Below are positions 1 through 10,421 of a DNA stretch of 64,000 nt, one piece after another. Each line of letters begins with the position of its first letter. Position 1 is the stretch's first letter. Made by a program: the position numbers and the translations under genes. This DNA comes from Pantoea sp. Eser (GTDB taxonomy: Bacteria; Pseudomonadota; Gammaproteobacteria; Enterobacterales; Enterobacteriaceae), in assembly GCA_009830035.1 (NCBI GenBank), contig SZZY01000001.1:186001-250000 (forward strand), read 5' to 3'. The notes beneath the pieces are model-generated. The model saw only the letters and a program-made list of their open reading frames with translations. It made no database searches and was not told the origin of the DNA.

Positions 1-2
1 GC

Positions 3-1289
3 AGCCTGATTCTGGCAATGTTAACCGGCCAGGCGATGGCCGCTGACGCGCTGAGCCCTGATTCAGAGTGGATGTTTGGTGACTGGGGTGGTTACCGAAC
101 GCAGTTGCAGAACGACGGCATTAAATTTGACGTTGATTACACCATGGAAAGCGCGGCCAACTTAGGCGGCGGCGATACTAACACTACGATGCGTTACAGC
201 GATCAGTGGACCTTTGGCACCAATTTCGATCTGGAAAAACTGCTGGACTGGCGGGATGCAGAATTCCAGATGACCATCACCAACCGTGACGGACAGAACC
301 TGTCCGATCAGGTGGCGGACAAGCGCACCGGCATGCTCTCTTCGGTGCAGGAAGTTTATGGTCGTGGCCAGACCTGGCGTCTGACCCAGTTCTGGTTGCG
401 CAAAGGGCTGTTTAACGACGTGGTCGATCTGAAAGCTGGACGGGTGACGGTCGGTGAGGACTTTGATAACTTCGACGGCAACCTGTTCCAGAACCTGGCG
501 CTGGGCAGCGGTCAGGCCGGTAACTGGCGCGGTGACCGCTGGTTTAACTGGCCGGTCTCCCAGTGGGGTGGCCGCATCAAACTGAATATCACCCCGGAAG
601 TCTTCTTCCAGGTGGGATTCTATAACCAGAACCGCGCTAACTACGATCGCGGCGACGGCTTCCGTCTGGATACCAGCAATTCTGAAGGCAATCTGGTGCC
701 GGTCGAACTGGGCTGGAAACCTACGCTGGGCACGCAAAAGCTGCCGGGTAACTACCGCATCGGGTATTACTACTCTTCAGCCAATGGCGATGTCTATGGC
801 AGCTGGCGCAACGGCGCGTATCAGGATCAGGATCACTCCTATGGCGGCTACCTGCTGTTGCAGCAACAGCTGACGGCACAGGATGGCGATGTGAATCGCG
901 GTCTGGGCGTGCGGGTTCAGGCGGTGATGAACGACCACAAAACATCAAAAACCGACAACTATCAGTCGATCGCCTTTACCTGGAAAGGGCTGTTTGATGC
1001 GCGGCCGGATGATGAGATTGGCGTAGGCGCGGCGCGTATTCATGTCAACAGCGACTACGCCCGCTCGCTGCGTCAGCAGAATCAGGCCAACGGCGAGAGC
1101 CAGTTCGACAGCCCGACCTATCTGCCGATTCAGGATGGCTCGGAGTATAACTACGAGGTCTACTACAATGCAAAAGTGACCAACTGGATATCGCTGCGCC
1201 CGAACCTGCAGTATGTGGTGGCGCCTGGCGCGGTCAGCGAAGTGAAAGATGCGTTTATCGGCGGCATCAGCGCCAATATCGCGTTCTGA
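3..1289 (+). CDS. Carbohydrate-selective porin, OprB family (5' end cut by window)
   Basis: Outer-membrane beta-barrel that would let sugars diffuse into the periplasm. The frame is already open at base 3 and reads through the hydrophobic core of a signal peptide ending in AMA before AADALSP, so the first codons lie left of the window and the ATG at 18 is probably internal. The mature part starts with the WMFGDWGGYRTQL stretch typical of OprB-like porins. It is rich in alternating aromatic and polar strands (YRIGYYYSS, YNYEVYYNAKV) and ends with Phe (GISANIAF), as barrel proteins do. About 410 mature residues fits the family. No lesion is seen. A strong terminator follows directly, so it ends its transcript. 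Confidence 0.85.
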   Translation, partial: SLILAMLTGQAMAADALSPDSEWMFGDWGGYRTQLQNDGIKFDVDYTMESAANLGGGDTNTTMRYSDQWTFGTNFDLEKLLDWRDAEFQMTITNRDGQNLSDQVADKRTGMLSSVQEVYGRGQTWRLTQFWLRKGLFNDVVDLKAGRVTVGEDFDNFDGNLFQNLALGSGQAGNWRGDRWFNWPVSQWGGRIKLNITPEVFFQVGFYNQNRANYDRGDGFRLDTSNSEGNLVPVELGWKPTLGTQKLPGNYRIGYYYSSANGDVYGSWRNGAYQDQDHSYGGYLLLQQQLTAQDGDVNRGLGVRVQAVMNDHKTSKTDNYQSIAFTWKGLFDARPDDEIGVGAARIHVNSDYARSLRQQNQANGESQFDSPTYLPIQDGSEYNYEVYYNAKVTNWISLRPNLQYVVAPGAVSEVKDAFIGGISANIAF

Positions 1290-1305
1290 TCGGCAGTCAA
1301 AACAG

Positions 1306-1334
1306 CAACGGCGCCCCAGGGCGCCGTTTTTTTT
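1306..1334 (+). terminator. Rho-independent terminator after the porin gene
   Basis: A GC-rich perfect inverted repeat, ACGGCGCC pairing with GGCGCCGT around a short loop, is followed by eight T residues. It starts about 17 bases after the porin stop codon and separates that gene from the convergent yegD remnant. Confidence 0.85.
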
Positions 1335-1349
1335 GTCGCGACGCCGCGA

Positions 1350-2630
1350 TTAGCGGAACATCACTTCTGCCCAGCGGGCTAATCCTGCGGTCACCGAGGC
1401 GAAATCATCGCCGCCGGCAATCGGCGTGTCAGGCAGTGCCTGTTGCAGTGCCGCACGCAGCAACGGCGAGCGTGCACTGCCGCCGGTCACGGTCAGGTAG
1501 ACCACGTCAGGCTTGATCTGGCTTGTGGCCAGCGCCAGCTGGACCTGCTCAAGGATTTTCTCCAGCGGCTGATTGATCGCCTCCTGCAGCAGGTTGACGC
1601 TGAGATCGGCCTGCAGCGAGGCCGCAATAAAGTCGAGCGACGCCGCATGCTCCGCGCGATCTGACAGCGCGATTTTGCTCTCTTCAGCAGCCCGTACCAG
1701 ACGATAACTCAGCTTCTGCTGCCACACTTTCAGCAGGCGCGCGACCACGTCACTCTGCTCTGCGTCACGGACTAAATCGCGCAGCAACTTACCGCAGGTG
1801 GTGCTGTAAAATTCGCTTTGCGCCGGAACATCGTTGATCGCGACCGCATTCCACCACGGCAGGGCGATGCCTTTTTGGGTGTTACCGCCGAGACCGAGCA
1901 GCGGCATCAGCGTTTTGAACGCCAGCATAATGTCGAGATCGTTCCCGCCGACGCGGCAGCCGCTGTGGCCCAGCAGGCTTTCGCGGCGATCGGATTTGTC
2001 GCGCCACTGCGGTCCTATCAGTAACATCGAACAGTCGGTGGTCCCGCCGCCGATATCAACCACCGGCACCCGGGTCTCCTGCTGCAGGGTGGCTTCAAAA
2101 TCCAGACCGGCCGCTACCGGCTCAAACTGAAACTCTACTTCGCGGAAGCCGGCCCGCTGTGCGGCACGCAGTAAAATACCCTGCGCCTGCTGGTTAGCCT
2201 CTTCACTGCCTAAAGCCCTGGAAGTTAATCGGACGGCCAATTACTGCCAGCTCGATCGGTTGATCGAGCTGGCTTTCGCCCTGCTGACGAATGTGCAGCA
2301 TCATGGCGCAGACCAGGTCTTCAAACGGGGCGATCTGCTGTGGCTTCAGGCCGCTGGCACCGAGAAAGGATTTGGGGGATTTTACGAACCAGACATCTTC
2401 CGGGTCGACCATGTAATGCTGCAGCGCTGTCAGACCAAACTGCACGCTGTTGGGCAGTACCCTCGATATCTTCTTCGCGGTTAAAACGCAGGGCGCGCTG
2501 CAGCAGGGCGGTGGTTTCACTGTCGGGCGTCGCCACCTGATGATGGCAATAGAGCCATTCACTGACCGATTCACGTGTAGGCGCACAGATCATCGCGGCG
2601 TCGAGGCCCTGATGATTCCCGCCAGCGGCA
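1350..2630 (-). pseudogene. yegD: yegD remnant, Hsp70-like chaperone, frameshifted and missing its 5' end
   Basis: YegD is an Hsp70/actin-fold ATPase of about 450 residues. Recognisable pieces read MICAPTRES, FNREEDIE, PNSVQFGLTAL, FVKSPKSFLGASGLKP, VIGRPINFQG, VVDIGGGTTDCS, GHSGCRVGGNDLDI and GGDDFASVTAGLARWAEV. Two single-base insertions break the frame. One is near 2460 (GAGGGTACTG where GAGGTACTG restores the frame), the other near 2212-2214 (an extra A on the + strand after INFQG). The N-terminal segment with the first phosphate-binding loop is absent: just upstream of MICAPTRES the sequence runs into the end of the yegE GGDEF domain. It is therefore a non-functional fragment left by a deletion that joined yegE to yegD. 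Confidence 0.85.
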
Positions 2631-5186
2631 ACCGGTGCTGCTCATAAACCACATAGCGGCCGCGTCCGCTGCGCTTGGCGTTACAACAGGCGATGTCGGC
2701 CTGAGACAGCACATCGCTGCTCTGGCAGTTGTCCGGCGAAATCTGGGTGACGCCGACGCTGGCCCCCACCTGATAGAGACGGCCCAGCCACTGGAAGCGG
2801 TAGTCATTGACCGTGGTGACAATATGCTGAATCACCTCACATGCCTGCTCAACTTGGCAGTCGGGCATCAGCAACGCAAACTCATCGCCGCCCAGCCGCG
2901 CCAGGAAATCACTGCTGCGCAGATGATGCTGCATCAGGTCGGACAGTTCCCGCAGCAGCGCATCGCCTGCCGCATGACCGGCGCTATCGTTGACCGCTTT
3001 AAATCTGTCGAGATCGATAAACACCAGCACATGCCGATGCTGATGTTCCGCCGCATCATACAGCAGCCGTTTTAGCTGGTGCTCGAAGCTGGCGCGGTTC
3101 GGCAGGCGGGTCAGGGTGTCGTGCAGCGCGCTGTAGCTTAGGCGCTTCATCAGTTTGCGCGATTCACTGACGTCCTGGATGACCATCACCGCACCCTGTT
3201 CCAGCCCGGCCTCAGAGCGCAGCGGGGTGATGCTGTAATTAATGTCGATGTGCCCCCGTCCGGGGTATGCAGCACCAGATCTTCATCAAGGTCGGGTGTG
3301 ATTTTCTCGCGTGGCAGCTGACACAGCAGCAGATTTTCAGTTTGCGGTCCGTTACTGCCCTAGGTGATGTGCAGCAGTTCGCTAAGGGGTTTGCCTGCAG
3401 CCTGCTGCTGCGACCAGCCACTCATCTTCTCGGCCACCGGATTCATAAAGGCGACGCGCATCGCTTCATTGGTGCTGATCACCGCCTCACCGATCGAGTC
3501 TAGGGTGATCGCCATCCGCTCTTTCTCCTGAAACAGCGCGTCGTTCAGGTTGCGTAACGGGGTAATGTCCTGACAAATCCCCAGCATCCGCTCAATCCGT
3601 CCCTCTTTACTGAGGATGCGGTTGGCCTGAGTGCGCACCCAGCGCTGGCCATCGGCGTTAACAATCCGGTATTCCATATGGAAGGCGCTGCGCAGTTCAA
3701 TCGCCTGCTGCACCGTCAGCGCCGCATGTTCCCGATCGCTAGGATGCAGCAAATGCACCCACAAGTCATAGCCGGGCGACTCGTGTGGCACCAGGCCAAA
3801 CAGCGCGTACATTCGCTTGTCCCAGAGCATCTCGCCGGTCAGCAGGTTCCATTCCCATACGCCGATGCCGCCTGCCTCGTTGGCCAGCTTGATGCGCTCC
3901 ATCAGCCGGCGATTGACCTGCTCGCTCTGTTTCAGCTCGGAGATATCCACGATCTGGGCAATCAGGTAGAGCGGCAGATGGGCGGGATCGCGCACCAGCG
4001 ACACCGTCAGCCGGGTCCAGACAATCTCACCGTCTTTGCGGAGGTAACGCTTTTCCAGCGTGTAGGTGTCAATCTCACCGCCGAGCAGCTTGCTCAGCTG
4101 CTGCAGATCGTTGCTGAGGTCGTCAGGATGGGTGATCTGCTGAAAGGTCAGCCGCCGCAGTTCATCTTCCGGATAGCCAGCGTCTGGCAGAGTGAATGGT
4201 TAACCTGCAGCCAGCTGCCCTGGGGGGAGACCAGCGCCATGCCAATCGCCGAGTATTCCATCGCGTGACGAAAGCGGGTTTCGCTTTCGCTGATATGATT
4301 TTTCTCACGCCGAAACGCATCCATCACCAGCGACATGATGTGGCTGGTGATCAGCACCAGCAGGAACGGCAGCCAGCTGGAGACCGGTCCCAGCGCACTG
4401 TTATTGGTTCACCACGCTGACCAGGCCAAAGGCCAGTAGCATGGACATAAAGCTGGCGTTCAGGAAAAACAGCACGAACGCCTGTAGCTTGGGCAGCCGG
4501 ACGGCGCACCAGAACAGAATCACCACAATAAAGCTGAACGGCCACGGCAGATAGCGCAGGGCCAGATAGCTGGCCACCAGCGTCACCGTCAGCGTCAGAA
4601 AGAATTTCGTTAGGTGCAGTTCGCGCAGCTGGGTGCGGCGCAGCGGCCACGGTAACAGCAGCATAGGGCCGCACCAGCATGCCGATAATCTCGGAGATCA
4701 CCCAGGTATATAAAGAAGGGAAACGAGGCGTGACCACTGACCTGCAGCACCTACAGCGCCATTAATCCGCCGATCACCGGCGTAAAGATCCCCACCGCCA
4801 GCACCAGCCGTGCCCAGTGATGCAGTGAACTGAGTGGCGCGTGTCGATCGAGTCACGCCCGCAGCAGTATTCCGCCCAGACCCGCCTGCAGCAGGTTAAG
4901 CAGGGCAAATTTAATGTTGGAGAGGGCCGGACCGATGATCATCGCATTGGCGCAGGCGGTGCCGAGCACGCAGGCCGTCAGGTAGAGCGGCAGCTGGCGT
5001 GATGGGCAGCGGAAAACCACTACCGTCATGGCGGCGGTCGGAAAACCATAAGGGCGAAATTTTTCCGCTGACCACAATCAGTTCAAGACAGAACAGCGTC
5101 AGGACAAATACCGAGCAGCCGAGTAAAAGCGCACAGATCCAGCGCTTTTTCGGTCGATTGTGCAGGTAGGGGATCTCAATGGTCAT
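2590..5186 (-). pseudogene. yegE: yegE remnant: MASE1-PAS-GGDEF diguanylate cyclase, EAL domain deleted
   Basis: YegE is a membrane-anchored c-di-GMP enzyme of about 1,100 residues: MASE1 membrane domain, PAS repeats, GGDEF, EAL. Here the start is probably MTIEIPYLHN (ATG at 5186). MASE1 pieces (SGKISPLWF, ALRYLPWPFSFIVVILFW) appear in different frames. PAS segments follow (RFRHAMEYSAIGMALV, AQIVDISELKQSEQVNRRLM, LFQEKERMAITLDSIGEAV), and the GGDEF domain (3189-2640) keeps LARLGGDEFALLMPDC. At least five frame breaks lie between 5186 and 3189. After SGRGRYVVYEQ the EAL domain is missing and yegD sequence begins. In E. coli the order is yegE-alkA-yegD, so the deletion may also have taken alkA. 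No working cyclase or phosphodiesterase can be made. Confidence 0.85.
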
Positions 5187-5344
5187 GCAGACGTCCGGCA
5201 GGGTGCAGCGGTTTCGCAACGGCGAAATAAATATGCACCAGTCATTCTCTTTTAGCATGCTAGCACATTCAGACAAGAAAAAAGGGGGCAAATCAAAGTT
5301 GCCCGTTATTCGGCAATTGACGGGCAGAGAAAGTTAGCCTTTGA

Positions 5345-5960
5345 TTACTGTCGGAAAAGATCGGCGCGGATGTAGGGCTTTTCCATTCCGGCCAGGCTGG
5401 CGGAAAAACGTTCGAGGAACTGCTGGGTGGTGGCTACCCGGCCATGACTTAACAGGACAAACGTCACTAACAGCGCCGCGCCAATCTGCGGCCAGCTGAA
5501 CCCTTTGAGCGCGGTGCCACGCTGTGAAATCAGAAAAGCGGTGCTGAGGGTGAAGCCGAGCAGCAGGCCGGTCGCCACTTCACTTTTAGAATGGGCATGG
5601 ATCACCAGGCGAGAGAAGCCCACCATCAATGGGATCATATAGCCGACGCCAATCGCCAGGCCGCGCCACAGGGCGGGCCGGCGGCCAGAAATCAGCCACA
5701 GCATTACCGGCCGTAGGGTGGCTGACATCGCACTATGTCCGCTGAAGCCGGTAAAATTAAAGCGTGCGCTGCCAATACCAAAGCCGAGAAACAAAATTTT
5801 TGACAGGCTGACCAGCAGTCCGGCGAGGCCAAAGGCGACTACCCAATAGAGCACCGTACGGCGGTTATCGCTTTCCCACGGCAAAATCAGCGCAATAAGC
5901 ACCGCTGTCGGAATCAACAGCATGCTGTCGTCAAAATTAGGTCAAAGTCTTCCAGAGCAT
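5345..5960 (-). pseudogene. PAP2-family membrane phosphatase, frameshift after codon 7
   Basis: Membrane-bound phosphatidic-acid-phosphatase type 2 protein, likely acting on lipid or undecaprenyl phosphates. The body (191 residues from an internal ATG at 5923) has about five hydrophobic segments, the TGFSGHSAMSAT active-site loop and SRLVIHAHSKSEV, the SRxxxxxH motif. The natural start is probably the ATG at 5960, preceded by CAGGAG. Its first codons read MLWKTLT and then hit a stop. Dropping one T from CCTAAT joins this to NFDDSMLLIPTAV in the long frame. Translation might still restart at the internal ATG at 5923, so activity is not excluded. The C-terminal acidic residue of motif 3 is Glu rather than the usual Asp. 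The exact family member is uncertain. Confidence 0.65.
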
Positions 5961-6237
5961 ACAACTCCTGATGGGATCGGTCGGTTGTACCCGGCAGACG
6001 CGCGTTGAGCGCGCCGCGCAGGCGGTTTTATTTATATTACAGTGTGTGCTTAGTTTATCGGTGAAATCACTGGCGTCCAAAGGAGAAAGTCTGAAAAGTC
6101 ACCCGCGCTATTTCTCTGGCATCAAAACGCCGAAATCCCTATACTTAGCGCGAACACACCCTCTCCATTTCGGCCCGTCATCTGGACGCGTAATGCGTGA
6201 CCAGTGGCAGGCTCCAGTTATCAGGTCTTAAAAAAGT

Positions 6238-6864
6238 ATGACTGACAAGTCTCATCAGTGCGTGATTGTAGGCATTGCCGGCGCTTCCGCATCCGGTAAA
6301 AGTTTAATTGTTAGCACGCTCTATCGTGAAATCCGTGATCAGGTAGGTGACGAGCATATCGGGGTGGTCCCGGAAGATGCTTGTTACAAAGATCAAAGTC
6401 ACCTCACCATGGAAGAGAGGGTTAAAACCAATTATGACCATCCCAGCGCGATGGATCATGATTTGCTGTTGCAGCGTTTGCAGGCGGTTGAAGCCGGCCA
6501 GGATATCGAATTACCGGTCTACAGTTCGCACTACGGAAACCCTGCACCTGAAGCCGAAAAAGGTGATTATCCTTGAAGGCATTCTGCTGTTAACCTATGC
6601 GCGTCTGCGGCAGGAACTGAATTTCTCGATTTTCGTCAATACCCCGCTCGACATCTGCCTGATGCGTTGCATGAAGCGTGACGTCAATGAGCGTGGCCGT
6701 TCGATGGGTTCGGTGATGAGTCAGTACCAGAAAACCGTGCGTCCGATGTTCCTGCAGTTCATCGAACCCTCAAAACAGTACGCCGATATCATCGTGCAGC
6801 GCGGCGGGAAAAACGCATTGCTATTGATATTCTTAAAGCCAAAATTAATCAGTTTTTTGAATAA
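6238..6864 (+). pseudogene. udk: udk, uridine kinase, two frameshifts
   Basis: Uridine/cytidine kinase of pyrimidine salvage. The N-terminal 100 codons are clear: [12 protein letters not shown] is the P-loop and [13 protein letters not shown] follows. At about 6520-6535 the VYSYVEHTR region is shortened and the frame changes. It resumes in another frame as [14 protein letters not shown] through YADIIV. A second one-base loss at about 6813 (AAAAACGCATT where AAAAACCGCATT is expected) shifts the last 17 codons, [10 protein letters not shown]...QFFE, which end at 6864. Several normally invariant positions are also substituted (LTYAR for LTDAR, VNTP for VDTP, RCMKR for RRMKR, IVQRGG for IVPRGG), which argues for relaxed selection and against isolated read errors. 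Confidence 0.88.
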
Positions 6865-6954
6865 TTCACGTCTGTCTGGATGTTATGCGCACAGGCGGCA
6901 GCCAGTAAGGCGCCTCCTGTCTGTGCGCTACACTTACGTCATGGAGTTAGCGCA

Positions 6955-7536
6955 ATGAGATTATGCGACCGCGATATTGAAGCTTGGCTGGATAATGGCA
7001 AGCTGGCCATTGAGCCACGCCCGCCCGTCGAGCGGATTAATGGTGCCACGGTCGATGTGCGGCTGGGCAATCAGTTCCGTACGTTCAGCGGCCACACTGC
7101 GGCTTATATCGATCTCAGTGGCCCGAAACATGAAGTGAGCGCGGCGCTGGACCGGGTGATGAGCGATGAAATCGTGCTGCCGGACGGCGAAGCCTTCTTC
7201 CTGCATCCGGGGGAACTGGCGCTGGCGGTGACGCTGGAGTCGGTCACGCTGCCGGACGATTTGGTCGGCTGGCTGGACGGACGCTCTTCGCTGGCGCGAC
7301 TCGGTCTGATGGTACATGTCACTGCACACCGTATCGATCCCGGCTGGCAGGGACGCATCGTGCTGGAGTTCTATAATTCAGGTAAACTGCCGCTGGCGCT
7401 GCGTCCCGGCATGTTAATCGGCGCGCTGAGCTTCGAGCCGCTTTCCGGTCCGGCGGCGCGTCCCTATAACCGGCGTGAAGATGCAAAATACCGCGGTCAG
7501 CAGGGCGCTGACGCGAGCCGTATCGACAAAGACTGA
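6955..7536 (+). CDS. dcd: dCTP deaminase
   Basis: Deaminates dCTP to dUTP, the main source of dUMP for thymidylate synthesis in enterobacteria. The chosen start is the ATG at 6955 ([15 protein letters not shown]), giving 193 residues, the same as E. coli Dcd. An in-frame ATG further upstream gives a longer, unsupported N-terminus. The conserved core [19 protein letters not shown] with [13 protein letters not shown] carries the nucleotide-binding and catalytic residues of the homotrimer. It lies between broken udk and broken asmA in the usual enterobacterial order and is itself undamaged, as expected for a gene needed for DNA synthesis. Confidence 0.95.
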   Translation: MRLCDRDIEAWLDNGKLAIEPRPPVERINGATVDVRLGNQFRTFSGHTAAYIDLSGPKHEVSAALDRVMSDEIVLPDGEAFFLHPGELALAVTLESVTLPDDLVGWLDGRSSLARLGLMVHVTAHRIDPGWQGRIVLEFYNSGKLPLALRPGMLIGALSFEPLSGPAARPYNRREDAKYRGQQGADASRIDKD

Positions 7537-7551
7537 TTTACTGAGGATGTA

Positions 7552-8880
7552 ATGAAGAGAGTGATAACCACGCTGGCCATCCTGTTAGTGGTGGTCGTAG
7601 CGTGAATGACCGCACTGGTACTGCTAGTAAATCCCAACGACTTTCGTGCCTACATGGTGCAACAGGTTGAACAACGCAGTGGTTATCAGCTTCAGGTCAG
7701 CGGCGATCTGCGCTGGCACGTCTGGCCGCAACTCAGCATTCTGGCCGGACGCATGAGCCTGACCGCGCCCGGTGCCAGCCAGCCGCTGGTGACGGCGGAT
7801 AATATGCGGCTGGACGTCGATCTCTGGCCGCTGCTGTCACATCAGCTGAGCGTGACGCAGGTGATGCTGAAAAATGCGGTGGTGCGGGTCACGCCCGACA
7901 TCGCCGCCGCGCAACCGGCGAAGAACGCCCCGCAGGGACCGCGTAACGCTGAGCCTTCTGCGCCGTCCACCGGCTGGTCATTTGATATCGCCCAGCTGCG
8001 GGTGGCCGACAGTTTGCTGATCTGGCAACAGCCGGGCGGCGACGAATATAATTTCCGCGATTTCAATCTCAATCTGGAACAGGATGCGCGTAAGCAAGCC
8101 ACGCTGACCCTGAGTTCCAGCCTGACGCGCAATCAGCGCAACGCCACCGTTAACCTGAAGGGCCAGCTGGATGCGGCGCAGTATCCGCATCGCCTCAGCC
8201 GTCAGATAGAACAGCTCGATTATGCCCTGTCCGGTGCGGATATGCCGGCGCAGGGGATAAAAGGCACGCTGAGTGTCCAGGCTGACTGGAATGCCGACAG
8301 CCAGCAGTTCGCACTGCGCAACCTGCAGCTTACGGCCAACGACAGCATGCTGACCGGTCAGGCCGACGGCCGCTTGGCCTTGCCGCAGCGGCTGGCGCTC
8401 GATCTTAAAGCCAGCAACCTGAATCTGGATAATTTACTGACCGATACGCCGGTAATTGCGCAGCCGCGTGAGAAAAGTAACGCAGATTCACCGCTTAACA
8501 CCCTCGATCTGGTACTCAAAATACAGGCCGATAAGGCAGTGTGGCGCGGATTACCGCTGACCGGTCTGGCCATTGATGCCACCAATCAACGCGGCCTGAT
8601 GATGCTTGACACCCTGAAAGGCAGCCTGGGGCAGGGCAGTTTCTCGATTCCGGGCAGCATCGATATCCGCCAGCCAGTGACCCACGTCAGCCTGCAGCCC
8701 GAGCTGAGTCAGATCGATATTCAGCCGCTGCTTAAAGCTTTTGAACTGCCGGAAAGCCTGCAGGGAACGGTGAGCCTGAACGGCAACCTGGGGGGCGACA
8801 CGCTAAGCGTGGCCGAGGCGAAGCGCAGCTGGCAGGACAGCGACAATAAACAGAATACGCAGAAGCTGCTGCGCCCGTAA
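7552..8880 (+). pseudogene. asmA: asmA, envelope assembly protein, early stop and large in-frame deletion
   Basis: AsmA is an inner-membrane-anchored protein of about 617 residues of the AsmA/VPS13-like group, linked to outer-membrane assembly and phospholipid transport. The ATG at 7552 follows GAGGA. Codon 18, in the membrane anchor, is TGA (7603-7605) where relatives have Gly. The rest reads as one 424-codon frame from NPNDFRAYMV through GRMSLTAPGASQPLV to LKAFELPESLQGTVSLNG. It then passes abruptly from GGDTLSVA to EAKRSWQDSDNKQNTQKLL, which matches the extreme C-terminal tail of AsmA (EAKRRLNDW...KKLLEKM in E. coli). About 150 residues between these points are gone without a frame change. 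The leftover frame starting at 7606 lacks a complete anchor. Confidence 0.85.
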
Positions 8881-8893
8881 CCGGCGCAGCGCG

Positions 8894-10421
8894 TCAGACC
8901 TGATAGTCCATCACCGGCTGCTGCAGAATTTCGACTTTCTGCACCCGGTGATTTTCCACCTGCAGCGTCCGCAACAGATAGTCTCCCAGCTGCAGCTCTT
9001 CCCCTTCCTGCGGAGTATGTTGCAGCCGGTCCATCAGTAAGCCGGCCAGCGTGTGGTAATCCCGCTGCTCTTCCAGCGGTAATTTCACATACAGCGCCAG
9101 GTCGTCCAGCGGCATATGGCCGTTGGCGATCCAGTGGTTTTCACCCTGAACCTGAATATCGTAGCGGGCGTCGATTTTACCCGCCTCATTCGGCAGGTTA
9201 CCGGCAATGGTCTCCATCACGTCACTCAGGGTGACCACCCCCTCAACCGAACCAAACTCATCCACCACAAAGGCAAAATGGGTATGCGCCTGGCGAATCA
9301 GCGCACGCAAATCGAGGGAGTTGTCATGCAGCGACTGGTGCAGCAGATCGATAATGTGGACCACGCCGAGCGGTTCGCTGGAGTGGTCGGTAACCAGAAT
9401 GCGGGTATGCTGATTACGGTCGAGGCGCGCCATGATTTCAGCCGGATCGTCACTCAGGTCGATATGCTCAACGTCGTGGCGTGACGTCATAATGCTGTTA
9501 ACGTGGCGCTGTCCCAGCCCCAGTACCCGGGCAATCATTACCCGTTCCTGTCGGTTGAACAGCATCGTGGCGTCACTGTCGGCAATCAGCGAGGAGGTTT
9601 TCGCATCCAGCTCTGCCGGTTCCGCCGCGCCGCGCAGCAGCCGCAGCACCGCTTCGGCAGTGCGCTGACGTAACGGCCGGCCAGCCGAGAGCACCCGCCT
9701 ACGGTTAAACTGCGCCAGTTGATTCAGCGCCTCAATCAGCACCGAGAAGCCGATGGCTGCATAGAGGTAGCCTTTCGGAATCGCAAAGCCAAAGCCTTCC
9801 GCCACTAGGCTGAAGCCGATCATCAGTAAAAAGCTTAAGCAGAGAATGACGATGGTCGGGTGACTGTTCACAAAGCGGGTCAGGGGTTTACTGGCCAGCA
9901 GCATTAGCAGAATGGCGATGGTCACCGCAATCATCATTACCGGTAAATCATTCACCATTCCGACCGCCGTAATCACCGCATCGAGCGAGAAAATGGCGTC
10001 CAGAACCAGGATTTGCGCTACCACCGGCCAGGATTTAGCGCCGCCTTTTTGTTGACCGGCGTCATCATCATGGCCTTCAAGGCGTGAATTTAACTCCGTT
10101 GTGGTTTTAAACAGCAGGAAAATCCTGCCTGAAAGCAGTACCTGACAGCAGTAACAGATCGCGCGCGCTAAACGCGTAACCCGCCAGCGTCACCCACGGT
10201 TGGGTCAGCGTAACCATCTAGGAAAGCGAGGCCAGCAGCAGTAAACGGCACACCAGCGCCAGCAGCAGGCCAATCACCCTGGCGCGGTCTCGCAACGCCG
10301 CGGGCAGCTTCTCAACCAGAATGGCGATGAACACCAGATTATCGATGCCCAAAATCAGTTCGAGAGCGATTAGCGTGACTAATCCTGCCCACAGCGACGG
10401 ATCTGCAATAACTTCCAGCAT
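8894..10421 (-). pseudogene. yegH: yegH, TerC/CBS/CorC-type membrane protein, disrupted
   Basis: YegH is an inner-membrane protein of about 527 residues with a TerC-like membrane domain, a CBS pair and a C-terminal CorC/HlyC domain; its role is unproven. The start is the ATG at 10421 ([24 protein letters not shown] by pieces). A TAG at 10218-10220 replaces the Trp of the SWLVTLTQP segment. A frame change follows near 10120-10140, where SARDLLLL stops matching and the FLLFK frame resumes. From 10024 a 376-codon frame runs to the end, with [32 protein letters not shown] and [15 protein letters not shown]. At [11 protein letters not shown] about 23 residues present in E. coli (PLVFPETLPLLPALEQFRN region) are missing in frame. 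At least three lesions, so not functional. Confidence 0.88.

Noticed and set aside
162..737. Long antisense ORF opposite the porin gene, and similar long antisense frames across the his and puu regions
   Set aside because: They are mirror frames of GC-rich coding genes, with Arg/His/Gln-rich compositions, no recognisable motifs and no ribosome-binding sites.
5971..6231. 86-codon plus-strand ORF before udk
   Set aside because: No motif, low-complexity composition and no start signal; it lies in the udk promoter region.
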